Positions 1 through 8,015 of a stretch of DNA of 64,000 nt are shown here, one piece after another. Where the stretch lies: contig NZ_NIXK01000002.1 of the NCBI RefSeq assembly GCF_002763455.1, forward strand, positions 1 through 64,000, in the 5' to 3' direction. The notes under the pieces were generated by a model that did not search any database, was not told the DNA's origin, and saw only the letters and a program-made list of their open reading frames with translations. Positions within the stretch are counted from its first letter, which is position 1; the number at the start of each line of letters is the position of its first letter. The stretch comes from Lentibacillus sediminis. Lineage in GTDB: Bacteria > Bacillota > Bacilli > Bacillales > Amphibacillaceae. A program made the translations under genes and the position numbers.

Positions 1-276
1 TGTTATTTTTCCAATCAGCTGACGATTCACCGCACGAAGCTGGACAAGGCGGACATGCTGTACGAAAATCATTTGGGAGAGCTGCTTTCCCCACCGAACG
101 CAGAAACCCTGGAAACACTGCCGGAATTGACGGCAAATACATTCCGGGTTTCAGAGGAGAAAACAGATATTGTGTTTCCGGGACTTGGCTGGGTGAGCAT
201 TTCCGGTAAGGGGGCTGCTGTTACTGCCTATAGTCCAAAAGGAGCGCCAGCGGCCATTCGGCCATCATTGCTTTAG
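1..276 (+). CDS. yqeH: Ribosome biogenesis GTPase YqeH, C-terminal part
   Basis: The open frame runs in from the left edge in frame 1 and ends at TAG 274-276, so only about the last 91 residues are present. The fragment opens with a tail typical of YqeH (LTIHRTKLDKADMLYENHLG) and precedes aroE, as in B. subtilis yqeH-aroE-yqeI. YqeH is a circularly permuted GTPase needed for 30S subunit (16S rRNA) maturation; the GTPase domain and N-terminal zinc finger lie outside the window. Assignment rests on gene order and tail similarity, so the family is likely, but the catalytic motifs cannot be checked here. Confidence 0.85.
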   Translation, partial: CYFSNQLTIHRTKLDKADMLYENHLGELLSPPNAETLETLPELTANTFRVSEEKTDIVFPGLGWVSISGKGAAVTAYSPKGAPAAIRPSLL

Positions 277-288
277 GGGGAGATAAAC

Positions 289-1134
289 ATGTCACACAAT
301 TTTGCACTTATCGGCTACCCGGTTGAGCATTCCCTTTCGCCATGGATACACGAACAATTCATGACGAAAGCTAACATAACGGGAACGTACAGCAAAATAG
401 AAATCAGCCCACAGGTTCCGTTTGCTGGGGTGCTGAACCGTTTAAAAGAAAAGAACTTGGACGGCTTTAATATCACTTTTCCATATAAGCAAACGATTAT
501 TCCATTTCTTGATGAGCTGGATGAATCTGCAAAGGCAGTTGGAGCAGTGAATACCGTGCTTTGCCGCGAAGGGAAATGGATCGGCTATAACACCGATGGC
601 ATCGGTTATCTAAGATCACTCGAGAACAAATTTCCCGAGCTGATTAAAGATAAAGAAAAACGGATATTGTTAATTGGCGCCGGCGGGGCTGCCCGGGCAA
701 TTTACCATGCACTGACAGAAGCGGGATGCCTGCATATTGATATTGCTAACCGAACACGTGAAAAAGCAGAGGAACTCAGCAGCAGTATAAGTCCTGGCCA
801 TTTGCCGCGTACCTTGTCGATGGAGGAGGCCCCGTCTTTAGCCGGAAACTATGATCTGCTCATACAGACTACCTCTGTCGGAATGAAGCCGGATATTGGC
901 AGGGTAGTCTTTCCGCTGAATAATCTAAAGGATGAGGCAGTGGCAAGTGATATTATTTATCAGCCGCTGGAGACGGCTTTTCTTAAACAGGCCAAAGCTG
1001 CAGGTGCAAAGATTCATTTTGGACATACGATGCTGCTTTATCAGGCACAGTATGCCTTTGAAATATGGACCAAACAGCGACCATCCACTTTAGAAATGGA
1101 AGAGCAATTACAACAGAGATTGGAAGGAAGATAA
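289..1134 (+). CDS. aroE: Shikimate dehydrogenase AroE
   Basis: 281 residues, the normal length for AroE, which reduces 3-dehydroshikimate to shikimate with NADPH in the aromatic amino acid pathway. The shikimate-binding SLS (residues 15-17), the catalytic lysine in NITFPYK (residue 67), NTDG (101-104) and the dinucleotide-binding GAGGAARA (130-137) are all visible. It starts at ATG 13 bp after yqeH behind a GGGGGAG ribosome site and stops 1 bp before yqeI, so it is part of one dense operon with no room for its own promoter. Nothing unusual was seen. Confidence 0.96.
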   Translation: MSHNFALIGYPVEHSLSPWIHEQFMTKANITGTYSKIEISPQVPFAGVLNRLKEKNLDGFNITFPYKQTIIPFLDELDESAKAVGAVNTVLCREGKWIGYNTDGIGYLRSLENKFPELIKDKEKRILLIGAGGAARAIYHALTEAGCLHIDIANRTREKAEELSSSISPGHLPRTLSMEEAPSLAGNYDLLIQTTSVGMKPDIGRVVFPLNNLKDEAVASDIIYQPLETAFLKQAKAAGAKIHFGHTMLLYQAQYAFEIWTKQRPSTLEMEEQLQQRLEGR

Positions 1135-1135
1135 G

Positions 1136-1426
1136 ATGTTGACAGGAAAACAGAAACGATTTCTCCGTGCCGAGGCCCATTCATTAAAAGGCATTTTTCA
1201 AGTGGGCAAAACAGGGGTAAATGAAAATATGATCACCCAAATTCAGGAAGCTTTGGAAAAACGGGAATTGCTGAAGGTAAGTGTGCTGCAAAATAGCCCG
1301 GAGGATAAGGACACCGTTTCCCGGCAGCTTGCCGAGGGGACAGGTGCAGAGGTGGTTCAGGTCATTGGCAATACAATTATCCTCTACAAAGAATCAGTTG
1401 AAAACAAACAGATTAAGCTTCCATAA
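1136..1426 (+). CDS. yqeI: CRM-domain RNA-binding protein YqeI (YhbY family)
   Basis: 96 residues, one complete CRM/YhbY domain. The family signature is clear: LRAEAHSLKGIFQVGKTGVN near the N terminus (the GxxG-type RNA-binding loop follows the first helix) and the conserved GNTIILYKE strand at the end. E. coli YhbY binds pre-50S particles, so a role in large-subunit assembly is inferred. It lies 1 bp after aroE and 11 bp before nadD, and therefore depends on the upstream operon promoter. A GAAGGAAG ribosome site overlaps the end of aroE, suggesting translational coupling. Confidence 0.93.
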   Translation: MLTGKQKRFLRAEAHSLKGIFQVGKTGVNENMITQIQEALEKRELLKVSVLQNSPEDKDTVSRQLAEGTGAEVVQVIGNTIILYKESVENKQIKLP

Positions 1427-1437
1427 AGGAGTCAGGC

Positions 1438-2007
1438 ATGAGAAAAATCGGCATACTCGGCGGCACATTTGACCCGCCCCATATCGGGCATCTTGTTATC
1501 GCGGAAGAAACGAGAGTGCAGCTTGACCTGGAAGAAATCTGGTTCATGCCTTCCAACACTCCTCCGCATAAAGATGCTGCAAAAACAGGGGCTGAGGAAC
1601 GATCGGAAATGGTAAAGCGAGCGGTCAAAGGAAATCCGCACTTCCGGTTGAATACGATAGAAACCCATCGTTTAGGAAAATCATACACATTTGATACAAT
1701 GAAGGTACTGCGCGCGGAGCATCCGGATATCTATTTTTATTTCATTATCGGTGCCGACATGGTGGAATACCTGCCGCACTGGGATCGGATTGACGAGCTG
1801 CTCGAGCTTGTGCAGTTTGTTGGAGTAAAGCGGCAGGGATATTCTTTGTCCACAACTTATCCGATAATAGAAGTGGATGTACCATTTGTCGAGATATCAT
1901 CGACCATGATCCGGGAGCGCATTAGAAACAAACTGCCGATTCGGTATCTCGTAACGGAAAGTGTAAATGAATATTTGAAGGAGCAGCAGTTGTATGAAGA
2001 TAGATGA
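1438..2007 (+). CDS. nadD: Nicotinate-mononucleotide adenylyltransferase NadD
   Basis: 189 residues. The enzyme adenylates nicotinate mononucleotide to deamido-NAD, the step shared by de novo and salvage NAD synthesis. The nucleotidyltransferase motif GGTFDPPHIGH is at residues 8-18 and the second signature ISSTMIRERI lies near residue 154. ATG follows an AAAGGAG site. The 3' end overlaps yqeK by 14 bp, so the two are probably translationally coupled. Order yqeI-nadD-yqeK is the same as in B. subtilis. No irregularity. Confidence 0.96.
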   Translation: MRKIGILGGTFDPPHIGHLVIAEETRVQLDLEEIWFMPSNTPPHKDAAKTGAEERSEMVKRAVKGNPHFRLNTIETHRLGKSYTFDTMKVLRAEHPDIYFYFIIGADMVEYLPHWDRIDELLELVQFVGVKRQGYSLSTTYPIIEVDVPFVEISSTMIRERIRNKLPIRYLVTESVNEYLKEQQLYEDR

Positions 2008-2566
2008 CATCATTTTGCAGGTTAAACCGCAGCTGACAGTGGAACGCTTTGAACATACATTAAGAGTCAGGGACACTGCGGCAGAACTTGCAGAGAGATA
2101 TGGGGAGGACAAGGAAAAAATAGAACTTGCGGCGGTTTGCCATGATTATGCCAAGTACCGTCCACTCGATGAAATGAAACGCTGGATTATCCAGAGCACC
2201 CTGCCAAAGGACTTGCTTCATTACCACCATGAATTATGGCATGGCCCGGTTGGAGCGATTCTCACGGAGCGGGAGCTGGGAATTAAGGATCCTGGTATAC
2301 AAAGTGCCATCCATTACCATACAACAGGACGGGCGAATATGAGCAAAATGGAAATGATTATTTTTTTAGCAGATTATATTGAACCCGGGAGACAGTTCCC
2401 TGGCGTTCAGGAAGTGCGGGATGCAGCAGAGGAAGACCTGCTGAAGGCATGCTGGCTAACCTCCAGAAACACGGTCCGCTACCTGATGAAAAAAAATACG
2501 CTTGTTTACCCGGACTCCTTCCATGCATACAATGATTTAACAAGAAAAATAAATGGAGGTCATTAA
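1994..2566 (+). CDS. yqeK: HD-domain hydrolase YqeK (Ap4A hydrolase family)
   Basis: 190 residues. An HD-superfamily metal site is visible: H21 in ERFEHTLRV, H50-D51 in VCHDYAK, and later histidines in LLHYHHELWHGP and SAIHYHTTG. Members of the YqeK family hydrolyse diadenosine tetraphosphate symmetrically to ADP; this activity is known from homologues and is not proved here. The start overlaps the end of nadD by 14 bp and rsfS follows after 3 bp, so it is cotranscribed with ribosome-silencing and NAD genes. Confidence 0.92.
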   Translation: MKIDDIILQVKPQLTVERFEHTLRVRDTAAELAERYGEDKEKIELAAVCHDYAKYRPLDEMKRWIIQSTLPKDLLHYHHELWHGPVGAILTERELGIKDPGIQSAIHYHTTGRANMSKMEMIIFLADYIEPGRQFPGVQEVRDAAEEDLLKACWLTSRNTVRYLMKKNTLVYPDSFHAYNDLTRKINGGH

Positions 2567-2569
2567 TTA

Positions 2570-2926
2570 ATGGACAACAAACAGATTATTGAACTTGCTG
2601 CCCAGGCATGTGACGACAAACGAGCGGAGGACATTGTCGCACTCGATATGGAGCAGGTTTCTCTGGTGGCGGATTATTTTCTGATCTGCCATGGGAGCAA
2701 TGAACGGCAAGTGCAGGCGATTGCCCGCGGAATTAAAGAAACGATGGATGAAAATGACATCGAAGTTGGCCGGATAGAAGGTCTGGAGCAGGCGCGCTGG
2801 GTGCTGGTTGACCTTGGAGATATCGTCTGTCATGTTTTTCATAAAGATGAGCGCTATTATTACAACTTGGAGCGTCTCTGGGGAGATGCGGAAGCTGTAC
2901 AGCTACAGGTAGGCCAGGAAGGATAA
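2570..2926 (+). CDS. rsfS: Ribosomal silencing factor RsfS
   Basis: 118 residues, a complete RsfS/Iojap domain. RsfS binds uL14 on the 50S subunit and blocks joining to the 30S when nutrients are scarce. Conserved blocks are visible: the start AAQACDDKRAEDIVALD, the strand VADYFLICHGSNERQVQAI, and the C-terminal WVLVDLGDIVCHVFH before YYNLERLW. It sits 3 bp behind yqeK and 2 bp before yqeM. The arrangement is identical to B. subtilis yqeK-yqeL-yqeM. Confidence 0.95.
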   Translation: MDNKQIIELAAQACDDKRAEDIVALDMEQVSLVADYFLICHGSNERQVQAIARGIKETMDENDIEVGRIEGLEQARWVLVDLGDIVCHVFHKDERYYYNLERLWGDAEAVQLQVGQEG

Positions 2927-2928
2927 TC

Positions 2929-3675
2929 ATGGCTTATCAGAAAATGGCTCACTTATATGACCGTTTGATGGAGCATGCCCCCTATGATGGCTGGCTTGAG
3001 TTCACCTTAGAGGCAATCCGTGAATCGGGAAAAAAAGTGGAAACAATCACGGATCTTGGCTGTGGCACAGGAGAAATTACGGTGAGGCTTGCCAAAGCGG
3101 GTTTTTCGATGACGGGGGTTGACTATGCTGAGGATATGCTCAGCATGGCAGCAAGTAAAGCAGAACAGGAAACCATTAACTGGGTCTGTCAGGACTGGAG
3201 AAGTCTCCATGGTTTGACAGAAATGGATGCAGCAGTGAGTTACTGTGATGTGGTGAATTATTTGACTACAGAAGAAGACTTGTACCAGGCGTTTCAGCAT
3301 ACGGCCGATTTATTAAAACCAGGAGGATTGTTTATCTTTGATGTTCACTCCCTGTCCCATGTATATAACGATTTACAGGATGAGACATTTGCTGATGTAA
3401 CCGATGATGCCTCCTATGTATGGTTTTGCTCGGCAGGGGAAGAACCGGGAGAAATGCATCACGAGTTGACATTTTTTGCCCGGAATGGAGATAAATATGA
3501 GCGATTTGATGAATATCATCATCAGCGAACTTATCCAATTGCATTTTTTTTGCAGCTTTTGGCGGAAACAGGTTTTGAAAATGTGAAAGTGTGTACTGAT
3601 TTTTCCTTAAAAAATGAAATTTCGGCAGAGGAATCGGAGAGAATCTTTTTTATAGCGGAGAAAAGGTCGGGATAA
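2929..3675 (+). CDS. yqeM: SAM-dependent methyltransferase YqeM
   Basis: 248 residues with a class I Rossmann methyltransferase fold. The SAM-binding DLGCGTG is at residues 42-48, followed by the acidic loop GVDYAED and the motif LLKPGGLFIFDVHS. The substrate is unknown; the family is conserved next to rsfS but has no assigned target that I can name. It is the last gene of the yqeH-yqeM block. The following 104 bp carries an 8-bp inverted repeat (AATTCCTG 3681-3688, CAGGAATT 3705-3712) with a 16-nt loop and no proper T tract, so it is a doubtful terminator. Confidence 0.9.
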   Translation: MAYQKMAHLYDRLMEHAPYDGWLEFTLEAIRESGKKVETITDLGCGTGEITVRLAKAGFSMTGVDYAEDMLSMAASKAEQETINWVCQDWRSLHGLTEMDAAVSYCDVVNYLTTEEDLYQAFQHTADLLKPGGLFIFDVHSLSHVYNDLQDETFADVTDDASYVWFCSAGEEPGEMHHELTFFARNGDKYERFDEYHHQRTYPIAFFLQLLAETGFENVKVCTDFSLKNEISAEESERIFFIAEKRSG

Positions 3676-3723
3676 GACAAAATTCCTGATCTTTTATTTT
3701 TTTGCAGGAATTGCCGGGGAAGG

Positions 3724-3730
3724 TGTCGAA
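3724..3730 (+). promoter_or_regulatory. Spo0A-box-like heptamer upstream of comEA
   Basis: TGTCGAA, the core of the Bacillus 0A box, stands in the 104-bp gap between yqeM and comEA. One heptamer in isolation is weak evidence. It is listed because other gaps in this window carry the same word. Confidence 0.25.
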
Positions 3731-3791
3731 TAGAAGTGATGGAGAAAGAAAATCCCTCCTTTAAAATCTTCATAAGGACGTGATCCCCTTG

Positions 3792-4391
3792 ATGGAAATC
3801 CTCAAAAAACATTCCTTTTTTATTATCATTGCTGTTCTGGTAGTTGGTTTTCTTCTGTTCACCGGAGGCAAAGACAGCAAGGACACCACGGACTTTACTG
3901 CTGTTTCCAGTGCGTCGGAGGATTCATCAGCTGAGTCTTCATTGACTGAATCAGAAGAAGCGCCGGCAGAGACAGTGACCATGGTGGATGTCAAAGGTGC
4001 GGTGGTCTCACCCGGCGTATATGAAGTAGATCCATCCTCCCGGGTGAATGATGTGATAAAGCTGGCTGGCGGTTTTACCGAAAAAGCTGCTAAGTCTCAA
4101 GTCAACCTCGCGCAAAAAGTCCAGGATGAAATGATCATCCAGATACCCGAACAGGGAGATCCGCAGCAGGCAGGCACAGCAACTATAGCTGGGTCCGGAA
4201 AAATCAGAATCAATTATGCGGAACAGGCGGAAATAGAAGAATTAAACGGCATCGGGCCCTCCAAGGCTGCGGCGATCATTCAGCACAGGGAAGAGCACGG
4301 TCTTTTTCAAGCGGCAGAGGATTTGCTTGATGTGCCGGGTATCGGTGAAAAAACTCTGGAAAATCTGCGGGAAGATATTCAAGTTCCGTAA
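3792..4391 (+). CDS. comEA: Competence protein ComEA, DNA receptor
   Basis: About 199 residues. ComEA is the membrane-anchored receptor that binds transforming DNA outside the cell and hands it to ComEC. The parts are visible in order: one N-terminal membrane segment (FFIIIAVLVVGFLLF), an acidic and serine-rich linker, an SLBB-type domain (VDVKGAVVSPGVYEV) and a C-terminal helix-hairpin-helix pair (LNGIGPSKAAAI and DVPGIGEKTL). The AAGGA site at 3774-3778 favours ATG 3792, or TTG 3789 just before it; GTG 3780 is too close. The comER gene found divergently upstream in B. subtilis is missing. Confidence 0.95.
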   Translation: MEILKKHSFFIIIAVLVVGFLLFTGGKDSKDTTDFTAVSSASEDSSAESSLTESEEAPAETVTMVDVKGAVVSPGVYEVDPSSRVNDVIKLAGGFTEKAAKSQVNLAQKVQDEMIIQIPEQGDPQQAGTATIAGSGKIRINYAEQAEIEELNGIGPSKAAAIIQHREEHGLFQAAEDLLDVPGIGEKTLENLREDIQVP

Positions 4392-4395
4392 ACCA

Positions 4396-4425
4396 TTGAC
4401 GGCAGGAAACAGAAAACAGTAAACT
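4396..4425 (+). promoter_or_regulatory. Candidate sigma-A promoter for comEB
   Basis: TTGACG (4396-4401), 18-bp spacer, TAAACT (4420-4425), 35 bp before the comEB start. The -35 box is good and the -10 box weak. It would allow comEB expression apart from comEA. Confidence 0.35.
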
Positions 4426-4459
4426 GAGAAAAAGTGCTTGCGGAAGGAGAAAGTTTTAC

Positions 4460-5023
4460 ATGAAAAGAATATCGTGGGATCAGTATTTTATGGCACAGAG
4501 CCGGTTACTGGCATTAAGGAGTACATGCACAAGGCTAATGGTTGGTGCAACGATTGTCAGGGATAAACGAATCATTGCGGGGGGGTACAACGGGAGTGTT
4601 TCCGGCAGTGTCCATTGCATGGACGAGGGCTGTTATGTCATTGACGGGCATTGTGTACGCACGGTCCATGCCGAAGCCAACGCATTGCTGCAGTGTGCCA
4701 AGTTTGGCGTGCCAACAGAAGGTGCAGATGTTTATGTCACCCATTTCCCTTGTCTGCAATGCTGCAAGCAGCTGATCCAAAGCGGCATCCGTACCGTTTA
4801 TTACGCAGAAGATTATCACAACCATCCATATGCTATTGATCTGTTTAAAGAAGCAGGCGTGACAACCCGTAAAGTCGAGGTTAATGAATCGGCCGTTGAC
4901 GCAAACGCACCAGAGAAAAAGCAGCTGGTAGAGAGTTTGCTGGAGAAACTGGAACACGATCAGGAAAATGAAAAAGATATCAGCGAACTGCGCAGCGAGG
5001 CTGAAAAGCTGTTTAAGATATAA
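4460..5023 (+). CDS. comEB: dCMP deaminase ComEB
   Basis: 187 residues, close to the usual length. A cytidine/deoxycytidylate deaminase zinc site is present: TVHAEAN (H70, catalytic E72) and PCLQCC (C98, C101). It converts dCMP to dUMP for thymidylate supply. It lies inside the competence locus, but in B. subtilis comEB is dispensable for transformation, so its location is probably historical. ATG follows GCGGAAGGAGA. A repeat fragment lies between it and comEC. Confidence 0.95.
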   Translation: MKRISWDQYFMAQSRLLALRSTCTRLMVGATIVRDKRIIAGGYNGSVSGSVHCMDEGCYVIDGHCVRTVHAEANALLQCAKFGVPTEGADVYVTHFPCLQCCKQLIQSGIRTVYYAEDYHNHPYAIDLFKEAGVTTRKVEVNESAVDANAPEKKQLVESLLEKLEHDQENEKDISELRSEAEKLFKI

Positions 5024-5070
5024 GGCTGTTTTTATCGCAAAATACTTAAACTGTGACATAACTTAGCTAT

Positions 5071-5120
5071 CGCTGCGGAAAGCGACTGCCCGCAGCGGAA
5101 ATCAACGAGCACTTTGTAAC
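5071..5120 (+). repeat. Fragment of the extragenic palindromic repeat family
   Basis: CGCTGCGGAAAGCG...CCCGCAGCGGAAATCAACGAGCACTTTGTAAC closely matches the end of the element at 12676-12726. It is palindromic (CGCTGCGG against CCGCAGCG) and fills most of the comEB-comEC gap. Confidence 0.7.
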
Positions 5121-5199
5121 AGAAATTTTCTCACCGATAACTTATGTCCCAGTTTCCATCAACTGCGAAAGAAAATCTAAAAACAAAAAGGTGAATACA

Positions 5200-7470
5200 T
5201 TGAGAGGTTATTGGCATATTTATGCGCTGGCTGCAGCAATGAGCTTTTTGACCATCCTGGTTGACAATTATTGGTTTATTGCCGGTTTCTTGCTGTGGCT
5301 CTGTTATTTATATAAGAAAGAGCGATTGGGAAAAGGCCATTTCGTGGTCTCGCTTGCCTTCTTTCTATTTTTCCTCAACTATTTTCCGGTACTGGAAGAT
5401 ATTAAAATTCCTCCGCCTTCAGAGAACCTTCAGCATCAGGGGAAAATAATCAGCCCTGTCACAACAACCCCAGAAAAAGTAGAATTTATCATGCAGGAAT
5501 CAAACAGCGAAACAAAAACAGCAGTAGTGTATTTTCCTGAAGAAGAATCACCCGAAGCACCTGCAGAATTTGCTTATGGTGCGTCCTGTATCGTGCAAGG
5601 TGAGATGGAATTGCCGCCAGAGGCCCGCAATCCCGGACAGTTTGATTACCGTGAATATTTGCTGACCAAAGGGATTGCCTATCAAGTGGTCGTTGACTCA
5701 ATCGATGCCGTGACATGCGAAGACTCTTCGTTTTTACAGCGAATTTACACACTGAGAGAGCGTTTACTGTCCCATGTCAGCGGAACGTTCAGCCAGGAGA
5801 CGGCAGCCTGGATGAGGGGGCTGGTTCTCGGGGATGATTCACATATCAGCGAAGAGACCATTGAACTGTTTCAGCGCTGGAGTCTTTCCCATGTGCTGGC
5901 GATTTCCGGGTTGCATATTGGTCTGGCAGTCGGCTTCGTTTACTTCCTGCTGATTAAATTAAATCTCTTCACAAAAGAAAAAGCGCAATGGTTTCTGATT
6001 TTTTTCCTCCCTGTTTATACCGTTGTGGCCGGGGGAGAGCCTTCCATTCTGCGTGCAGCCTCGATGGTTCTCTTGTTTATCCTGCTTAATAAGTTAAAGG
6101 TCAAAATGCTTCCAAGTGATGTCATCAGCATCGTATTTCTAATCTTGATACTTGCGGATAGCTATATGATTTACCATGTCGGGTTTCAGCTGTCATTTGC
6201 TGTAACGTTTGGCTTGATTTTATCGGCCAAACTGCTTTCAGAAACGAAGCAGCCTTTCTTTCAGGTGCTGCAGATCGGCTTTGTGGCGCAGCTGATGATT
6301 CTGCCGCTTCTTTTTGCTTATTTTTCCTTGTTCCAGCCGCTGTCAATTCTCCTGAACTGGCTGGTTGTACCGTATTTCTCCGGATTTGTGATTCCGTTTA
6401 TGTTTGTGCTGCTCCTCTTTAGTCCGCTTCCTTTTCTGCCTGGTATTATGGATACCTTATTTGTCCGTTTAAATGAACTGGTGATTGATATGATCGCCTG
6501 GGTGGATGTGAACTTCAGTTATCCGTGGATAATGGGATCGTTGCCGCTTATCTTTGCGGTATTATACTATGTGTTGCTCTATTTTCTGATGAAATATCTG
6601 CAGGAAGGCAAGCCGGATATGTCCTTCAAATACGGGATTGCTATAACCGCTGTGGTTATTGCGGTGATGCTGAAACCGTATTTCTCCCCCGAAGGCAGAG
6701 TGACAATGCTGGATATTGGCCAGGGAGATTCATTTGTTATTGAGCTGCCTTACCGGAGCGGAGTGATGCTGATTGATGCTGGTTCCAAGTACTCATTTAC
6801 TGATATGCAGCCGACCGAAAACGTTTATGAACAAATCATCAAGCCCTATTTATATTCGCGCGGGATTAGGGAAATTGACGCGGTTTTTATTACCCATGAG
6901 GATATCGACCACGCAGGAAGCCTTCGTTTTATACTGGAGGAAATGCATGTTGAAAATCTGTTTATCAGCCCGCATAATCAGACGACTTTAAAACAAATAC
7001 AGAAGTCGGAGCATGACACCACTGTTCAGGTAATCGACCAAGGCGATCAGCTGACCATCGGCTCTCATCGGTTTGAAGTTCTTGCACCAGAAGAAGACCA
7101 GCGTTCTGCCAACGAAAATTCCCTCGTGCTGCATTCCCAAATCGGCGGAAAGGACTGGCTGTTTACCGGAGACATTGGCAGCAGTCAGGAAAGAGTGCTT
7201 ATCCAAAAATATCCTAATTTGCCAGTCGATGTGCTGAAAGTAGCACACCATGGCAGCAACACATCAACAGACCCAAGTTTTCTTGAACATATTTCTCCGG
7301 AGTTTGCCCTTATCCCGGTGGGGGTGGAAAACCAATTTGGCCATCCGGCACCAGATGTTGTGGAGGCAATAGAAAAAGAAGGTGCCGTGATTTTGCGCAC
7401 CGATATAGACGGGGCCGTGCAGTACAAGTTTATTGGGAGCGAAGGAACATTTTACCGCTACCTGCCATAG
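5200..7470 (+). CDS. comEC: DNA internalization channel ComEC/Rec2
   Basis: About 756 residues. ComEC forms the inner-membrane channel that takes up single-stranded DNA. Domains in order: N-terminal membrane helices, an extracellular OB-like region, the Competence domain starting near VLAISGLHIGLAVGF with many helices, and a C-terminal metallo-beta-lactamase domain with THEDIDHAGS and AHHGSNTST metal ligands. The start is taken as TTG 5200 because AAAGGTG (5187-5193) is correctly spaced to it; GTG 5191 lies inside that site. Full length and intact, so together with ComEA the DNA-uptake machinery looks functional. Confidence 0.95.
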   Translation: MRGYWHIYALAAAMSFLTILVDNYWFIAGFLLWLCYLYKKERLGKGHFVVSLAFFLFFLNYFPVLEDIKIPPPSENLQHQGKIISPVTTTPEKVEFIMQESNSETKTAVVYFPEEESPEAPAEFAYGASCIVQGEMELPPEARNPGQFDYREYLLTKGIAYQVVVDSIDAVTCEDSSFLQRIYTLRERLLSHVSGTFSQETAAWMRGLVLGDDSHISEETIELFQRWSLSHVLAISGLHIGLAVGFVYFLLIKLNLFTKEKAQWFLIFFLPVYTVVAGGEPSILRAASMVLLFILLNKLKVKMLPSDVISIVFLILILADSYMIYHVGFQLSFAVTFGLILSAKLLSETKQPFFQVLQIGFVAQLMILPLLFAYFSLFQPLSILLNWLVVPYFSGFVIPFMFVLLLFSPLPFLPGIMDTLFVRLNELVIDMIAWVDVNFSYPWIMGSLPLIFAVLYYVLLYFLMKYLQEGKPDMSFKYGIAITAVVIAVMLKPYFSPEGRVTMLDIGQGDSFVIELPYRSGVMLIDAGSKYSFTDMQPTENVYEQIIKPYLYSRGIREIDAVFITHEDIDHAGSLRFILEEMHVENLFISPHNQTTLKQIQKSEHDTTVQVIDQGDQLTIGSHRFEVLAPEEDQRSANENSLVLHSQIGGKDWLFTGDIGSSQERVLIQKYPNLPVDVLKVAHHGSNTSTDPSFLEHISPEFALIPVGVENQFGHPAPDVVEAIEKEGAVILRTDIDGAVQYKFIGSEGTFYRYLP

Positions 7471-7506
7471 GTTAAGGTAGTGAGAAAAGCATTTACGCTA
7501 CGCAAA

Positions 7507-7537
7507 AAAGAGACTGTCTAAGGTTCAGTCTCTTTGT
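7507..7537 (+). terminator. Terminator after comEC
   Basis: Ten-base stem AAAGAGACTG (7507-7516) with CAGTCTCTTT (7526-7535) and a 9-nt loop. The T run is short. It separates comEC from the minus-strand yqzM and could serve both strands. Confidence 0.7.
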
Positions 7538-7569
7538 CCGCCTGTCATTTCACATATGCTGCCTAATGA

Positions 7570-7704
7570 TTAGTTTGCGACACTGATCACAACACCAATG
7601 GCAAAGATGAGCATAAAGAAAACAAACGAGGCTGTAAATCCAACAATGGCACCTGGCACATCGTGGTTGTTTTTTGATTGCGGATTTTTTTCAAATTCGT
7701 TCAC
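7570..7704 (-). CDS. yqzM: Small membrane protein YqzM
   Basis: 44 residues read from GTG 7704 behind a strong AGGAGGGG site. The N-terminal half is polar (MNEFEKNPQSKNNHDVPG) and the C-terminal half is one membrane helix (FTASFVFFMLIFAIGVVISV). This is the YqzM family, found in the same position and orientation between comEC and holA in B. subtilis. Function is unknown. It is the only gene between comEC and holA. Confidence 0.85.
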   Translation of the reverse strand: MNEFEKNPQSKNNHDVPGAIVGFTASFVFFMLIFAIGVVISVAN

Positions 7705-7830
7705 TCTTTACCCCTCCTATGTCACCATAAGTATAAGTTATTTTGTAAAAAAAATCCACCAATGACTAATGTTTTTCGCAAAAGTCATCACCATTTTTAG
7801 AAAGACTTAACAACTATACTTTTCGCTCCA

Positions 7831-7942
7831 GCAGGAAATTCTATAGATGAAAGCCAATATCGTTTAAATAGCAGTTTCTAGGGCTGCGGATTTAAACGTT
7901 GATATAGATTTTCCGGGGGAAATTCCTGCATGTTTTTCCCCC
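7831..7942. other. Intergenic structured element with competing stems
   Basis: The 311-bp gap between yqzM and holA holds a nested set of inverted repeats. Outer stem GCAGGAAATTC (7831-7841) with GAAATTCCTGC (7919-7929), 10 of 11 paired; middle CTATA (7841-7845) with TATAG (7903-7907); inner CGTTTAAAT (7861-7869) with ATTTAAACG (7890-7898), plus GCAG (7871-7874) with CTGC (7884-7887). A separate 8-bp hairpin, GGGGGAAA (7915-7922) with TTTCCCCC (7935-7942), uses bases of the outer stem and so excludes it. This resembles an attenuator or a small RNA, on either strand. No known RNA family was recognised. Confidence 0.45.
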
Positions 7943-7959
7943 TTCCTGTGTTAATCGGG

Positions 7960-7988
7960 TTGCGATTCATTCTGATCCCATTTATCAT
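7960..7988 (+). promoter_or_regulatory. Candidate sigma-A promoter for holA
   Basis: TTGCGA (7960-7965), 17-bp spacer, TATCAT (7983-7988), 27 bp before the start codon. Spacing is ideal and the boxes are moderate. It lies downstream of the structured element, which would then not be in the holA leader if this promoter is the main one. Confidence 0.4.
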
Positions 7989-8015
7989 ATCATTATACCT
8001 TGTAGGAGTGATGAT

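Noticed and set aside
3676-3791. ComK box (AAAA-N5-TTTT pairs) before comEA
   Set aside because: AAAA and TTTT runs occur (for example around 3679-3694), but the N5 spacing and the paired-box arrangement do not fit. No ComK site is claimed.
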